DNA of 64,000 nt from Paenibacillus camerounensis (GTDB lineage: Bacteria > Bacillota > Bacilli > Paenibacillales > Paenibacillaceae). Position 1 is the first letter of the stretch; each line of letters begins with the position of its first letter. The notes beneath the pieces are model-generated. The model saw nothing but the letters and a program-made list of their open reading frames with translations. It made no database searches and had not been told where the DNA came from. A program made the translations under genes and the position numbers. The stretch spans positions 1 to 64,000 of the forward strand of contig NZ_CCDG010000059.1 in the NCBI RefSeq assembly GCF_000723885.1, written 5' to 3'. Of this stretch, positions 25,936 through 34,402 are shown one piece after another.

Positions 25936-26799
25936 ATGAATAATACCAGCAACGCAAGAAGTAGAAGGGCGTTAACCGCACAGGAAACATTAGATATTAT
26001 TGCCTCAGGGAGCTATAAGAGCCATAACGGACAACTGGTGGACATAACGGAATCCGTCAGAGCGGCTGTCTCCGGCTCGCAGTTATATTCTCCGGAGCAG
26101 CTGAAGACGCTTGATGAGCGCACAGCCGGGCAGATCCGCAGCTTAGCGCAGCACAAGGCGGTAATTACCGTAACGGACGAATCTACCTTGGAGGCTGCCC
26201 GGCGCCTGGTTGATCAGGAGGGTATTCAACACACCGTGTGTCTGAACTTCGCCTCAGCCAAAAATCCCGGCGGCGGCTTCCTGGGCGGCAGCCAGGCGCA
26301 GGAGGAAAGCCTGGCACGCGCCTCTGCCTTGTATCCGAGTATCTCACAAATGAAGGAAATGTACGACTATAACCGCGGACGCAAAACCTGTCTATATTCG
26401 CACTACATGATTCATTCTCCGGGTGTTCCCGTATTCCGGGACAGCCGGGATCTGCTGCTGGAGAAGCCGTTCACGGTATCCATGATTACTGCCCCAGCCG
26501 TTAATGCAGGTGTAGTCAGGGAACGGGACCCGCAGGAGGTACCGCTAATTGCCGGAGTAATGCTGGAGCGGCTCCGATATATCCTTGCGGTTGCTGCGGA
26601 TCAGGGACACCGGGCCATTGTGCTTGGAGCGTTCGGCTGCGGCGTATTCCGTAACGACCCGGTTGAGGTTGCCGGATTCTTCCGGAAGGTGCTGCTGCAG
26701 GAGGGTTATCTGGTGCTTTTTGACAAGATTGTATTTGCGATTCTTGACCGTTCACCGGGGCAGGCCGCAATCAACGCCTTCCGGCAGAAGCTGTTGTGA
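25936..26799 (+). CDS. Bacterial-type poly(ADP-ribose) glycohydrolase (TIGR02452 family, macro-like fold)
   Basis: A 287-residue cytosolic protein. The bacterial PARG signature, GGG then seven residues then QEE, is present: GGG at 112-114 and QEE at 122-124 in NPGGGFLGGSQAQEES. A second conserved block, AIVLGAFGCGVFRNDP, lies near 232. PARG enzymes release ADP-ribose from poly- or mono-ADP-ribosylated targets. GGAGGG sets the ATG at 25936. It is the third gene of the NrtR-like / NADAR operon, which implies a role in ADP-ribose turnover. No ADP-ribosyltransferase gene is in the window. Confidence 0.88.
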   Translation: MNNTSNARSRRALTAQETLDIIASGSYKSHNGQLVDITESVRAAVSGSQLYSPEQLKTLDERTAGQIRSLAQHKAVITVTDESTLEAARRLVDQEGIQHTVCLNFASAKNPGGGFLGGSQAQEESLARASALYPSISQMKEMYDYNRGRKTCLYSHYMIHSPGVPVFRDSRDLLLEKPFTVSMITAPAVNAGVVRERDPQEVPLIAGVMLERLRYILAVAADQGHRAIVLGAFGCGVFRNDPVEVAGFFRKVLLQEGYLVLFDKIVFAILDRSPGQAAINAFRQKLL

Positions 26800-26890
26800 T
26801 GTTGTTCACAGAACATGCGCATGGAAACGGTGAAAATAAAGGAGGTTGTATCTGTATATTTAAGAAATATGGAAAAGGGCAGGGTGAGCT

Positions 26891-27301
26891 ATGATCCACT
26901 GGAAGGAATCGTACGACATCGGTGTGGAGCAAATTGATTGCCAGCACAGACAGCTGCTTGTGAAGCTGAACGAATTTTTTGATGCGTGCACCAATCAGAA
27001 GGGCAAGGAGCAAATCGAAGAAACACTGAGATTCCTTAAAGAGTATACGCTTGAGCATTTCAGCAGTGAAGAGCAGCTCATGAAGGACATTGATTTTCCA
27101 GAGCTGGCCGAGCACCAGAAGACGCATGCTGAATTTGTAAAGACAGTACTTGAGCTGGAGGAGACGGTTAAGACCAAGGGAGTATCCGTACTTTCGACCA
27201 TTAAGCTGAACCGCACACTCACAGACTGGCTGCTCCAGCATATCAGTAAATGCGACCAGTTGATCGGCGATTGTATCGCTAACAAGGGCAAGGCAGTCTA
27301 A
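26891..27301 (+). CDS. Bacteriohemerythrin
   Basis: A 136-residue single-domain hemerythrin with all seven diiron ligands in place: His19, His56, Glu60, His75, His79, His117 and Asp122. It would bind O2 reversibly in the cytosol or scavenge iron and oxygen. It follows the PARG gene by 91 bases that include an AAGGAGG with no long frame behind it, so it may have its own promoter. The assignment is firm; the physiological role is not known. Confidence 0.93.
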   Translation: MIHWKESYDIGVEQIDCQHRQLLVKLNEFFDACTNQKGKEQIEETLRFLKEYTLEHFSSEEQLMKDIDFPELAEHQKTHAEFVKTVLELEETVKTKGVSVLSTIKLNRTLTDWLLQHISKCDQLIGDCIANKGKAV

Positions 27302-27321
27302 CTACATAAAGATAGATTCGA

Positions 27322-27357
27322 AGATGCCGCAGGGCATTTTCTTTTTTTTTGTGTTTT
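27322..27357 (+). terminator. Weak intrinsic terminator after hemerythrin
   Basis: ATGCC, GCA loop, GGCAT, followed by a long T-rich tract (TTTTCTTTTTTTTG). The stem is short but the T run is strong. Confidence 0.6.
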
Positions 27358-27455
27358 GTAGTATACACCGGGCAGAATTTATACCTGGCAAATACTTTGT
27401 GATATGATTTGAACTAGACCGTAAAGATAGGCTCTATGCTAAAGGAGTGGGGATC

Positions 27456-28646
27456 ATGAAAAACCTGCGCATGCTGCTGTCAGGAACTGTAATGCTGCTG
27501 GTGCTGGGACTTGTTAACTTCTATATCGGGTATCATCTCTGGGTTCTGCTGGAGGAATTCGTGCCGGGTCTTTCTGCAGGCTTTTACTGGACGGTGTTCA
27601 TGGTCATTGCTTTTGCATATATGATCGGAATGGTACCGTGGCCGAAGAGCTTGAAGCCTGCAGCCAGATTGTTCAAGGTAGTCGGCTCTTATTACCTTGC
27701 CTGTATGGAGTTTGCCGTTATTATGCTGCCGTTGACCGATTTACTCTATTGGATACTGGGTCTTACGGGTGTTGAACGCAGTCTGTTTACTGCTGAAGCA
27801 GGGGCGACACTGTTGCTGCTGCTTGCCGTATTCCTGATCTGGGGCTCACGCAATGCCTGGAGTACAATTGTACGCTCGCATCCGATCCGGCTTGATAAGT
27901 CAACTGGAACGAGCAGTCCGCTTACAGTCGCTGTGGCATCCGACCTGCATCTGGGAAATATCGTCGGCAACCGCCATCTGCGCAAAATGGTAGCTGAAAT
28001 CAACCGGATGAACCCGGATATCGTCCTGCTGGCAGGGGATGTGCTGGATGACAGCATTGAGCCGTTCATCCGCAACCGGATGAGTGAGCAGCTGAAGCAG
28101 CTGAAGGCCCGCCACGGCGTGTATGCCGTTCTCGGCAACCATGAATATTACGGCGGCTCTATCGCACAATACACCCGGGTAATGGCGGACATTGGTATTA
28201 AGGTGCTGCAGGATGAAGTTGTTGAGACCGGAGGCGTATACATTGTCGGGCGTAAGGACAAAACGGCGGAGTCCATGGAAGGCGGCAGAAAAAGTGTCGC
28301 TGCGCTGCTTGAAGGACTTGACCATTCGCGGCCAATCCTGATGATGGATCATCAGCCCACCGGATTTGATATTGCTGCCAAGGCGGGAGTGGATGTTCTG
28401 CTGTCAGGGCATACCCACCGCGGCCAGATCGCTCCCAACCACTGGATTACGAGACGTCTGTTCGAACTGGACTGGGGTTATCTGCTCAAAGAGAAGCTGC
28501 ATGTCATCGTCTCCTCAGGATATGGAACCTGGGGCCCGCCGATCCGGCTTGCCAGCCGCTCCGAGCTGATTAAGCTGGAGGTGCTGCCGGAAGGCAGCAG
28601 GAGCTATAACGAAGAACCGCTGTCTGCGAAGACTGTGCTGGCTTAA
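27456..28646 (+). CDS. Membrane-anchored metallophosphoesterase
   Basis: A 396-residue protein. Four hydrophobic segments fill the first 150 residues, and a calcineurin-like phosphoesterase domain follows with DLHLGN (near 163), GDVLDD, GNHEYY and GHTHRGQ carrying the dimetal ligands. This is the architecture of the YkuE/YaeI-type enzymes, implicated in UDP-sugar lipid or phospholipid hydrolysis at the membrane. AAAGGAG eight bases before ATG 27456 sets the start. A GCCCCCTG/CAGGGGGC hairpin (28671-28706) follows and could act as a weak terminator. Confidence 0.88.
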   Translation: MKNLRMLLSGTVMLLVLGLVNFYIGYHLWVLLEEFVPGLSAGFYWTVFMVIAFAYMIGMVPWPKSLKPAARLFKVVGSYYLACMEFAVIMLPLTDLLYWILGLTGVERSLFTAEAGATLLLLLAVFLIWGSRNAWSTIVRSHPIRLDKSTGTSSPLTVAVASDLHLGNIVGNRHLRKMVAEINRMNPDIVLLAGDVLDDSIEPFIRNRMSEQLKQLKARHGVYAVLGNHEYYGGSIAQYTRVMADIGIKVLQDEVVETGGVYIVGRKDKTAESMEGGRKSVAALLEGLDHSRPILMMDHQPTGFDIAAKAGVDVLLSGHTHRGQIAPNHWITRRLFELDWGYLLKEKLHVIVSSGYGTWGPPIRLASRSELIKLEVLPEGSRSYNEEPLSAKTVLA

Positions 28647-28728
28647 ATGTAATTGATTTGACTTTATTTTGCCCCCTGCCTGCGTTCTCAGCAGTGAACA
28701 GGGGGCTCTTAACATTTGGGGGGGACTG

Positions 28729-28968
28729 ATGAAATATATTGAGATCGGACTGGGTAACCGCTGGCTGGTTCGGACAGAAACAGAGCTGGCGGATGGCAGC
28801 GAGTATGAGCAAAAAGGAATTGTTTGGCCGCTTAAGCTGCATTCAGTATACATAAGATGCTGGGCCGGGCACACCGTATATGTGTTTGACATCAGATCAG
28901 GCTTCAAAAGAACCCGTAAGAGCCGGAAAGCATTCAAGCTTATTTTCGGTATCAGCAGTTACCTGTAA
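28729..28968 (+). CDS. Small DUF3977-like protein
   Basis: Seventy-nine residues starting MKYIEIGLGNRWLVRTETE and ending in a basic stretch (FKRTRKSRKAFKLIFGI). The opening, the KLHSVYIRCWAGHTVYVFD centre and the length agree with the DUF3977 family as I recall it. The ATG at 28729 is set by GGGGGGGGA. The function is unknown; it is a short beta-rich cytosolic protein with no membrane segment. Confidence 0.65.
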   Translation: MKYIEIGLGNRWLVRTETELADGSEYEQKGIVWPLKLHSVYIRCWAGHTVYVFDIRSGFKRTRKSRKAFKLIFGISSYL

Positions 28969-29045
28969 TCATATTATTTGACAGCTTTAGATGGAAAAGG
29001 CACATTGAAGTAGTTAAGCTATTTACTAAGTGGAGCTGAACCGAG

Positions 29046-29248
29046 ATGATAGATGATTTACACAAGCTGGTGCAGGAGCAGCCGCCGGCAACCGAAGCTT
29101 TTTTCACACTGGTAGAGACTACGGCAAGTGCTGTAGCGGAATTATGATTATAGGAGCAACCGGTCAGCTTGGAGGCTTGATTATTAATCATTTGCTGCAA
29201 AACCTGATTACCGGTTATGGGAGATTACCATATATTCCTTGCAACTAA
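29046..29248 (+). pseudogene. Decayed remnants: short TetR-tail-like and SDR/NmrA-like fragments
   Basis: Two short frames sit in the 376 bases between the DUF3977-like gene and hssR. Frame 29046-29147 reads MIDDLHKLVQEQPPATEAFF onward and stops after 33 residues; it looks like a piece of a TetR-type regulator's C-terminal domain. Frame 29144-29248 starts MIIGATGQLGGLIINHLLQ, the dinucleotide-binding opening of an NmrA-like NAD(P)-dependent reductase, and stops after 34 residues. Both are far shorter than any working family member, and neither has a strong ribosome site. They are best read as remains of a regulator-reductase pair. Confidence 0.5.
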
Positions 29249-29344
29249 ATAACAACGTGCTGGTCTTACAGGGCTGTCCGGTTGTCATCCTCAAGTATTG
29301 TTGCTACCATATAGAACAGCTAGATTTGATAACGGGAGTGGACG

Positions 29345-30025
29345 ATGATGAAGAAAATTCTGGTTGCCGACGATGATGCGAATATCCGCACCCTGCTGCG
29401 GCATGTACTGACCCGTGAGGGTTATCTTGTTGTTGAAGCGGGGGACGGACGGGAGGCGCTCGGGCTGCTGAAGGAGCACACGGTCGATCTGGCGGTTGTG
29501 GATGTGATGATGCCGCTGATGGATGGACTGGAGCTGTGCCAACATATACGGGAGACCTATGATATACCGATTATTCTGTTAACCGCGCGCCAGCAGCTTA
29601 GTGATAAGGAGCAGGGTTATCTGCACGGGACGGATGATTATGTGACGAAGCCGTTCGAGCCCGAGGAGCTGCTGTTCAGAATGAAGGCCTTGTTCCGCCG
29701 CTATTCGGTGGCATCGGATGACCGGATCCGCCTTAATTCGCTCGTCATTGACCGCAAGAATTATGAGATCAGTGACGGAAATGATGTACTGCTGCTGCCG
29801 GTAAAAGAATTCGAGCTGCTGGCCCAGCTGGCGCAGTACCCGGGGAGATTATTTTCGCGCAGTGAGCTGATTGAGCTGGTGTGGGGAGCGGATTATGAAG
29901 GGGATGAGCGGACGGTGGATGTGCATATCAAGCGGCTGCGCCAGCGGTTCGCGGATTACCAGAATGATTTTCTGATCCGGACCGTACGCGGAATCGGCTA
30001 TAAAGTGGATATGGTGAATTCATGA
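29345..30025 (+). CDS. hssR: Heme-response regulator HssR (OmpR family)
   Basis: A 226-residue response regulator. The receiver domain has the acidic pocket ADDDAN, phosphoacceptor Asp53 (VVDVMMP) and Lys102 (VTKPFEPEE). A winged-helix DNA-binding domain follows (ERTVDVHIKRLRQRF). It overlaps the sensor gene by four bases. The assignment to HssR rests on its partners: the sensor and the HrtBA-like transporter downstream resemble the staphylococcal heme-stress system, and an HssR-type direct repeat sits before hrtB. Confidence 0.85.
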   Translation: MMKKILVADDDANIRTLLRHVLTREGYLVVEAGDGREALGLLKEHTVDLAVVDVMMPLMDGLELCQHIRETYDIPIILLTARQQLSDKEQGYLHGTDDYVTKPFEPEELLFRMKALFRRYSVASDDRIRLNSLVIDRKNYEISDGNDVLLLPVKEFELLAQLAQYPGRLFSRSELIELVWGADYEGDERTVDVHIKRLRQRFADYQNDFLIRTVRGIGYKVDMVNS

Positions 30026-31398
30026 AATCAATGTATATAAGAATGTGCCTGCTGTTCTGTTCAATGATTGTCATGAGCAGTGTGCTAGGCTTCCTGGTAT
30101 CCAATCTGTATTATCAGGCCCGTATCAAACCGCAGAACGACGCCAAGCTTACCAAAATGGCCATCGGGATGCAGCAGTTCATCCAGGATCATCCGGACAG
30201 TGCCGGTGAATACCTGCTAAGTACGGCATCAGTAGGCTACAAGCTGTATCTCACCAACGGGGAAGGGGAGGAGCGGTTCTACGGATTGCCTTTCCGGAAA
30301 AATGATCTCCCCGCAGATAAGCTTCAGCTGGTACTGGACGGTAACGTTTATCACGGCGTGGCGGACTTTCCTGGCAGTGCGTTTATTACCGGATTTTTTG
30401 ATAATCAGCTCAGCAATTCAATCGGCGTTCCGGTTCTGCTGGACGGACAGACGTACGCGCTGTTTATGCGGCCGGATGCGCAGGTACAGTTCGGCGAGCT
30501 GCGGCTGTTTTTTGCCATGCTGATCGGGTTCAGTATTCTGTTCAGTCTATGGTTTGTGGTGGTTGCCGTGCTGCATGTGGTCAAACCGATTACCCGGCTT
30601 ACCGCTGCCACACAGCGTATCTCCACGGGCAGATATGATATCAGGCTGAATACGAGACGGCGGGATGAGATCGGCCAGCTGGCCTCCCATTTCATGATCA
30701 TGAGCCGGGAGCTGGAGCGGACGAACCGGGCGCGCCAGGATTTTGTTGCCAATGTCTCACACGAGATTGAGTCGCCGCTGACCTCCATTCAGGGATTTAC
30801 ACATGCGTTACAAGATTCTGCGTTACCGGAAGGCCAGCGTCTGGAGTATCTCTCCATTATTGACCAGGAGAGCCGGCGGCTGTCCAAGCTGAGCAAGCAG
30901 CTTCTTACGCTGTCTACACTCGATTATGACGAGAACGCGCTGCAGAGGGAGAGGGTCGATCTGCGGGCCCAGCTCCGCCAGGTCATCCAGACTATGGAAT
31001 GGCGGCTTACCGAAAAAGAACTGGCAGTCCGTCTGCACGCTGAGGAGATTACCGTAATGGCAGACGGTAATCTGCTTCATCAGGTATGGATGAATCTCGT
31101 ATCGAATGCAATCAAATATACACCCGCCGGGGGGACAATCACCCTGTCAGCTTCAGCATCCAACGGCATCTGTACCGTAACTGTAACGGATACCGGTGAA
31201 GGCATATCAGCCTCTGAGCTGCCGATGATTTTTGACCGGTTCTATAAGGTGGATAAAGCTCGTACTGCGGGCAGCAACAGCAGCGGTCTGGGGCTTTCTA
31301 TCGCCCAAAAGATTGTTATGGCACATAACGGAACCATTGAGGCTGCCAGCACCGTGGGGGAGGGAACCTCTTTTACAGTCACGTTACCGCATCTGTAA
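30022..31398 (+). CDS. hssS: Heme-sensing histidine kinase HssS
   Basis: A 458-residue membrane kinase. Segments near 8-30 and 165-187 flank an extracytoplasmic domain, followed by HAMP, HisKA with phosphoacceptor His247 (NVSHEIESPL) and a HATPase domain (MNLVSNAIKY, DTGEG). The sensor domain shares with staphylococcal HssS the stretches FYGLPFRKNDL, ITGFFDNQLSNSIGVP and ALFMRPDAQ, as recalled from the known protein. In that system it detects heme stress and phosphorylates HssR. The four-base overlap with hssR implies coupled translation. Confidence 0.87.
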   Translation: MKSMYIRMCLLFCSMIVMSSVLGFLVSNLYYQARIKPQNDAKLTKMAIGMQQFIQDHPDSAGEYLLSTASVGYKLYLTNGEGEERFYGLPFRKNDLPADKLQLVLDGNVYHGVADFPGSAFITGFFDNQLSNSIGVPVLLDGQTYALFMRPDAQVQFGELRLFFAMLIGFSILFSLWFVVVAVLHVVKPITRLTAATQRISTGRYDIRLNTRRRDEIGQLASHFMIMSRELERTNRARQDFVANVSHEIESPLTSIQGFTHALQDSALPEGQRLEYLSIIDQESRRLSKLSKQLLTLSTLDYDENALQRERVDLRAQLRQVIQTMEWRLTEKELAVRLHAEEITVMADGNLLHQVWMNLVSNAIKYTPAGGTITLSASASNGICTVTVTDTGEGISASELPMIFDRFYKVDKARTAGSNSSGLGLSIAQKIVMAHNGTIEAASTVGEGTSFTVTLPHL

Positions 31399-31404
31399 TC
31401 GTTT

Positions 31405-31424
31405 ATTCATACTCCGTTCATTTT
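31405..31424 (+). promoter_or_regulatory. HssR box (direct repeat) upstream of hrtB
   Basis: ATTCATACT (31405-31413), two bases, GTTCATTTT (31416-31424). The known HssR site in staphylococci is a direct repeat of GTTCATATT with a two-base gap. Each half differs at two positions and the gap is exact. The site lies 44 bases before the hrtB start, in front of a TTTACA that may be the -35 box. Confidence 0.7.
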
Positions 31425-31467
31425 CACCCTTTACACTGTTGCCATACAGAGATGAAGGAGTGGTAGT

Positions 31468-32586
31468 ATGTTTTTGGCATTAAGGGAAATGAGGCACTCC
31501 AAGGCTAGATACAGTCTAATTATGGTGATCATGCTGCTGGTTTCGTTCCTGGTGCTGTTCGTGACCGGACTGGCCCGCGGGCTGGCATACGCTAATATTT
31601 CTGCTGTGGAAAATATGCCGGCGAACTATTTCACAGTACAGGATGATGCGGAACATACCTTTAGACGCTCACAGTTAAGTGAAGCGGAGCTGGCTGCAGC
31701 CATGTCCGTTGTCGGTGACGGTAACGCTGCAACACTTGCTGTGCAGACAAGCACAGTAACGGCTGAGGCTGCAGAGGTAAAAGCGGATATCACCTTTTTT
31801 GCAGTTGATATGGACGGGATGCTGGCACCTAAGGTAGTGCAGGGTGAGGCTTTAACCAATGCTTCTCAGGGAAGTGCTATTGTGGACTCAAAGCTGGAGG
31901 AATCCGGCATTGCAGTCGGGAGTACAATAGTTGACCAGGCATCCGGAATGAGCTTCAAAGTGGCAGGCACTGTTGAGGACAGCTCCTACAGTCACATGCC
32001 GGTCGTGTATATTACCAAATCGGATTGGCAGCTCATGAAGGGAGGAGCAGCGCAGGAAGGCTCAGCCCAGCTGTCTGCCCCTTACAATGTAATCGCGCTA
32101 AAGGCAACTTCCGCAGAGGCTGATCAGGTCGCAGGCAAGCTGGATCATGTTGAAGTGATTACGCAAAAGCAGGCCATTTCAAGTATTCCCGGATATGCTG
32201 CCGAACAAAAATCGCTGCTGATGATGATCGCATTTCTGTTTGTCATTGCAGCATTTGTGCTGGCCGTGTTCTTCTACGTGATCACGATCCAGAAGACAAG
32301 CCAGTTCGGTATCCTGAAAGCGATGGGCACCAAAATGTCTTACCTTGCCTGGAGTGTAGTGGGCCAAGTACTTATCCTCTCTGTGGCGAGCCTGGCGGTC
32401 AGCCTGCTGCTGACCTTCGGTATGAATATGGGGCTGCCGGATACGATGCCGTTTCAGCTGGAGCGTTCGACCATCCTTTTGACCTGTGTATTATTTATCG
32501 GTATGTCTCTGCTCGGTGCATTGATTTCTGTGGTGAGAGTAGCTAAAGTAGATGCTTTGGAAGCGATAGGGAGGGCTGGGGCATGA
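31468..32586 (+). CDS. hrtB: Heme efflux permease HrtB (FtsX-like)
   Basis: A 372-residue permease with one membrane segment near 13-33, a large extracellular domain, and three more near 250, 290 and 335, as in MacB/FtsX-type permeases. The opening VLFVTGLARGLAYANISAVE resembles known HrtB. It overlaps the ATPase gene by four bases. HrtBA expels toxic heme from the membrane in Gram-positive bacteria. The order here, hssR-hssS-hrtB-hrtA in one direction, differs from Staphylococcus, where the two pairs diverge. Confidence 0.87.
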   Translation: MFLALREMRHSKARYSLIMVIMLLVSFLVLFVTGLARGLAYANISAVENMPANYFTVQDDAEHTFRRSQLSEAELAAAMSVVGDGNAATLAVQTSTVTAEAAEVKADITFFAVDMDGMLAPKVVQGEALTNASQGSAIVDSKLEESGIAVGSTIVDQASGMSFKVAGTVEDSSYSHMPVVYITKSDWQLMKGGAAQEGSAQLSAPYNVIALKATSAEADQVAGKLDHVEVITQKQAISSIPGYAAEQKSLLMMIAFLFVIAAFVLAVFFYVITIQKTSQFGILKAMGTKMSYLAWSVVGQVLILSVASLAVSLLLTFGMNMGLPDTMPFQLERSTILLTCVLFIGMSLLGALISVVRVAKVDALEAIGRAGA

Positions 32587-33290
32587 GTGCAATGCTGATG
32601 ATGAAACAGGTTACCAAAAATTACGGGGACGGCGGCCGGACGATGTCGGTGCTTAACAAGCTGGACCTGACAGTGAATGCCGGAGAATTCATCGCTGTGC
32701 TGGGACCTTCCGGTTCAGGCAAGAGTACCTTTCTCTCTGCGGCAGGAGCGCTTTTGACACCGACCAGCGGGGAAATCTGGATTGACGGCGAATCATTGAC
32801 TAATAAAGATAAACGCGAGCTGACAGAGCTGCGGCTGCAAAAGATCGGCTTTATGTTCCAGAATGCACAGCTGCTGCCCTACCTGAAAGTGGAGGAACAG
32901 CTGCTGTACGTCGCCAGACTGGCTAAGCTGGGGACCAAAGAGTCCAAGGAACGGGCTGCCGGCTTGATGAAGCGGCTCGGTATCTGGGAACGCCGCAGCC
33001 ATTATCCCGAGAAGCTGTCCGGGGGCGAGAAGCAGCGGGTGGCGATTGCCCGGGCCTGGATGAACAAGCCGGCCATTCTGTTTGCCGATGAGCCGACGGC
33101 CAGCCTGGATTTCGAGCGCGGGAGAGAGGTCGTCCGGATGATAGCCGACGAGGTGCGCAGCGAGGGCAAGGCCGCAGTCATGGTGACCCATGACGAGCGG
33201 ATGCTGGACTGGTGTGACCGTGTGCTGCATCTGGAGAATGGAATGCTGGCGGAGCATCAGAACACAGAAGCTGCCACTGTTCAAGTATAA
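32583..33290 (+). CDS. hrtA: Heme efflux ATPase HrtA
   Basis: A 235-residue ABC ATPase with Walker A GPSGSGKST (41-49), signature LSGGEKQRVA (near 145) and Walker B ILFADEPTA (near 164). It is coupled to hrtB by a four-base overlap and energises heme export. A terminator overlaps the 3' end of the convergent lysR gene just downstream. Confidence 0.9.
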   Translation: MSAMLMMKQVTKNYGDGGRTMSVLNKLDLTVNAGEFIAVLGPSGSGKSTFLSAAGALLTPTSGEIWIDGESLTNKDKRELTELRLQKIGFMFQNAQLLPYLKVEEQLLYVARLAKLGTKESKERAAGLMKRLGIWERRSHYPEKLSGGEKQRVAIARAWMNKPAILFADEPTASLDFERGREVVRMIADEVRSEGKAAVMVTHDERMLDWCDRVLHLENGMLAEHQNTEAATVQV

Positions 33291-33304
33291 TCATTTATAA
33301 TGAT

Positions 33305-33345
33305 AAGCCTGGTTTCTCGCAATGAGATGGAATCAGGCTTTTTCG
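33305..33345 (+). terminator. Intrinsic terminator after hrtA, overlapping the lysR 3' end
   Basis: AAGCCTGGTTTC (33305-33316) pairs, with two G-U steps, to GGAATCAGGCTT (33329-33340), followed by TTTTTC. The 3' arm includes the stop codon of the convergent LysR gene. Confidence 0.75.
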
Positions 33346-34220
33346 GCTGCAAGCAGCTTCTCCAGGAACACCCGGCTAGCCATTCCTATCTGGTTTTCTT
33401 TGCGGCGGATAATCAGGAACTCTCTTTCCGGCAGCTTCTGCCGGGTTCTGAGTTCGCTGATCTCTCCGCTGCCCAGCTCCTTGCGTACAATCCAGCGGGA
33501 CAGCAGAGAGATGCCGAGACCGGCGGCAACAGCCTCCTTCACGCCCTGGCTGCTGTTGAACACATAGGAGCGTCTAGCGGAGAGCTGGGCTTCCTGCAGA
33601 AAATGATCACTGTAAGCACGCGTGCCGGACCCGGGTTCCCGCAGGACCCAGACTTGATTCTGCAGCATCTCATTATCTACAGCGAGTGCTGCGGTGAGCG
33701 GGTGTCCGGTGGCAGCGGTAACGATCATCTCATCCTTCATATAGGGGATAATATCCAGCTCAGAGTCGCGGGTTTCACCCTCTATGAAACCAATGTCCAA
33801 CTGGTTTGACTTCACCGCGGCAATGATCTCCTCGGTATTCCCTATCGTAACCTGCACTTCGACCTGCGGATACTGTCTGGCAAAGCCGGCTAATTGGCCC
33901 GGCAAAATGTACTCTCCTATAGTAAAGCTCGCCCCAAGATTAAGGCTGCCCGTAACTTCATCCCTCAGCAGCCGGATCTCCTGTGCTGCTTCCTCATAAT
34001 GGGCGAGAATTTGCTTCGCATGCTTAAACAGCACGGCGCCAGCCTCTGTAAGCCTGACCGACTTCGGGGAACGGTGCAGCAGCTTGCTGCCCAGCTCATT
34101 CTCCAGATTGCGGATGTGCAGACTGACTCCGGGCTGTGACAGGTTCAGCAGCTCCCCGGCCCTGGAGAAATGCCGCTGCTCAGCAACGGTAACAAATACC
34201 CGCAGAGCATCAACGATCAT
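33333..34220 (-). CDS. LysR family regulator (CysL/YwfK-like), paired with the YeiH gene
   Basis: A 295-residue regulator with an N-terminal winged helix (FSRAGELLNLSQPGVSLHIR) and a periplasmic-binding-type effector domain. It is divergent from the YeiH transporter gene. The 182-base region between them holds a TCAATCAT/ATGATTGA inverted repeat that suits a LysR dimer. Similar LysR-YeiH pairs are widespread, and in some bacteria the regulator responds to sulfur compounds. The effector here is not known. Confidence 0.88.
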   Translation of the reverse strand: MIVDALRVFVTVAEQRHFSRAGELLNLSQPGVSLHIRNLENELGSKLLHRSPKSVRLTEAGAVLFKHAKQILAHYEEAAQEIRLLRDEVTGSLNLGASFTIGEYILPGQLAGFARQYPQVEVQVTIGNTEEIIAAVKSNQLDIGFIEGETRDSELDIIPYMKDEMIVTAATGHPLTAALAVDNEMLQNQVWVLREPGSGTRAYSDHFLQEAQLSARRSYVFNSSQGVKEAVAAGLGISLLSRWIVRKELGSGEISELRTRQKLPEREFLIIRRKENQIGMASRVFLEKLLAAEKA

Positions 34221-34283
34221 AATAATCCCTCACTTGTAGGTTGCTATAGATATTCACTTCTTCATAATAGCATACTGCTCAGA

Positions 34284-34310
34284 TCAATCATAAGTAATCG
34301 TAATGATTGA
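34284..34310. promoter_or_regulatory. Inverted repeat between lysR and the YeiH gene, likely LysR operator
   Basis: TCAATCAT (34284-34291), 11 bases, ATGATTGA (34303-34310): a perfect dyad with the size typical of LysR recognition sites, centred in the divergent promoter region. Confidence 0.6.
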
Positions 34311-34402
34311 AATAGCAAACCGGTATTTCACATTCCGTCTGCACAACCCTATAGTTAAGGCAGCGCAGCCGCCAGAGATGCGGCAGACAGGGAGTGGAAG
34401 TT

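Noticed and set aside
26840..26890. Leader peptide before the hemerythrin gene
   Set aside because: An AAGGAGG is followed by a TTG frame of only five codons, too short to support a call.
33300..33809. Plus-strand frame of 169 codons after hrtA
   Set aside because: It overlaps the hrtA terminator and the lysR gene on the other strand; lysR is a clear family member.
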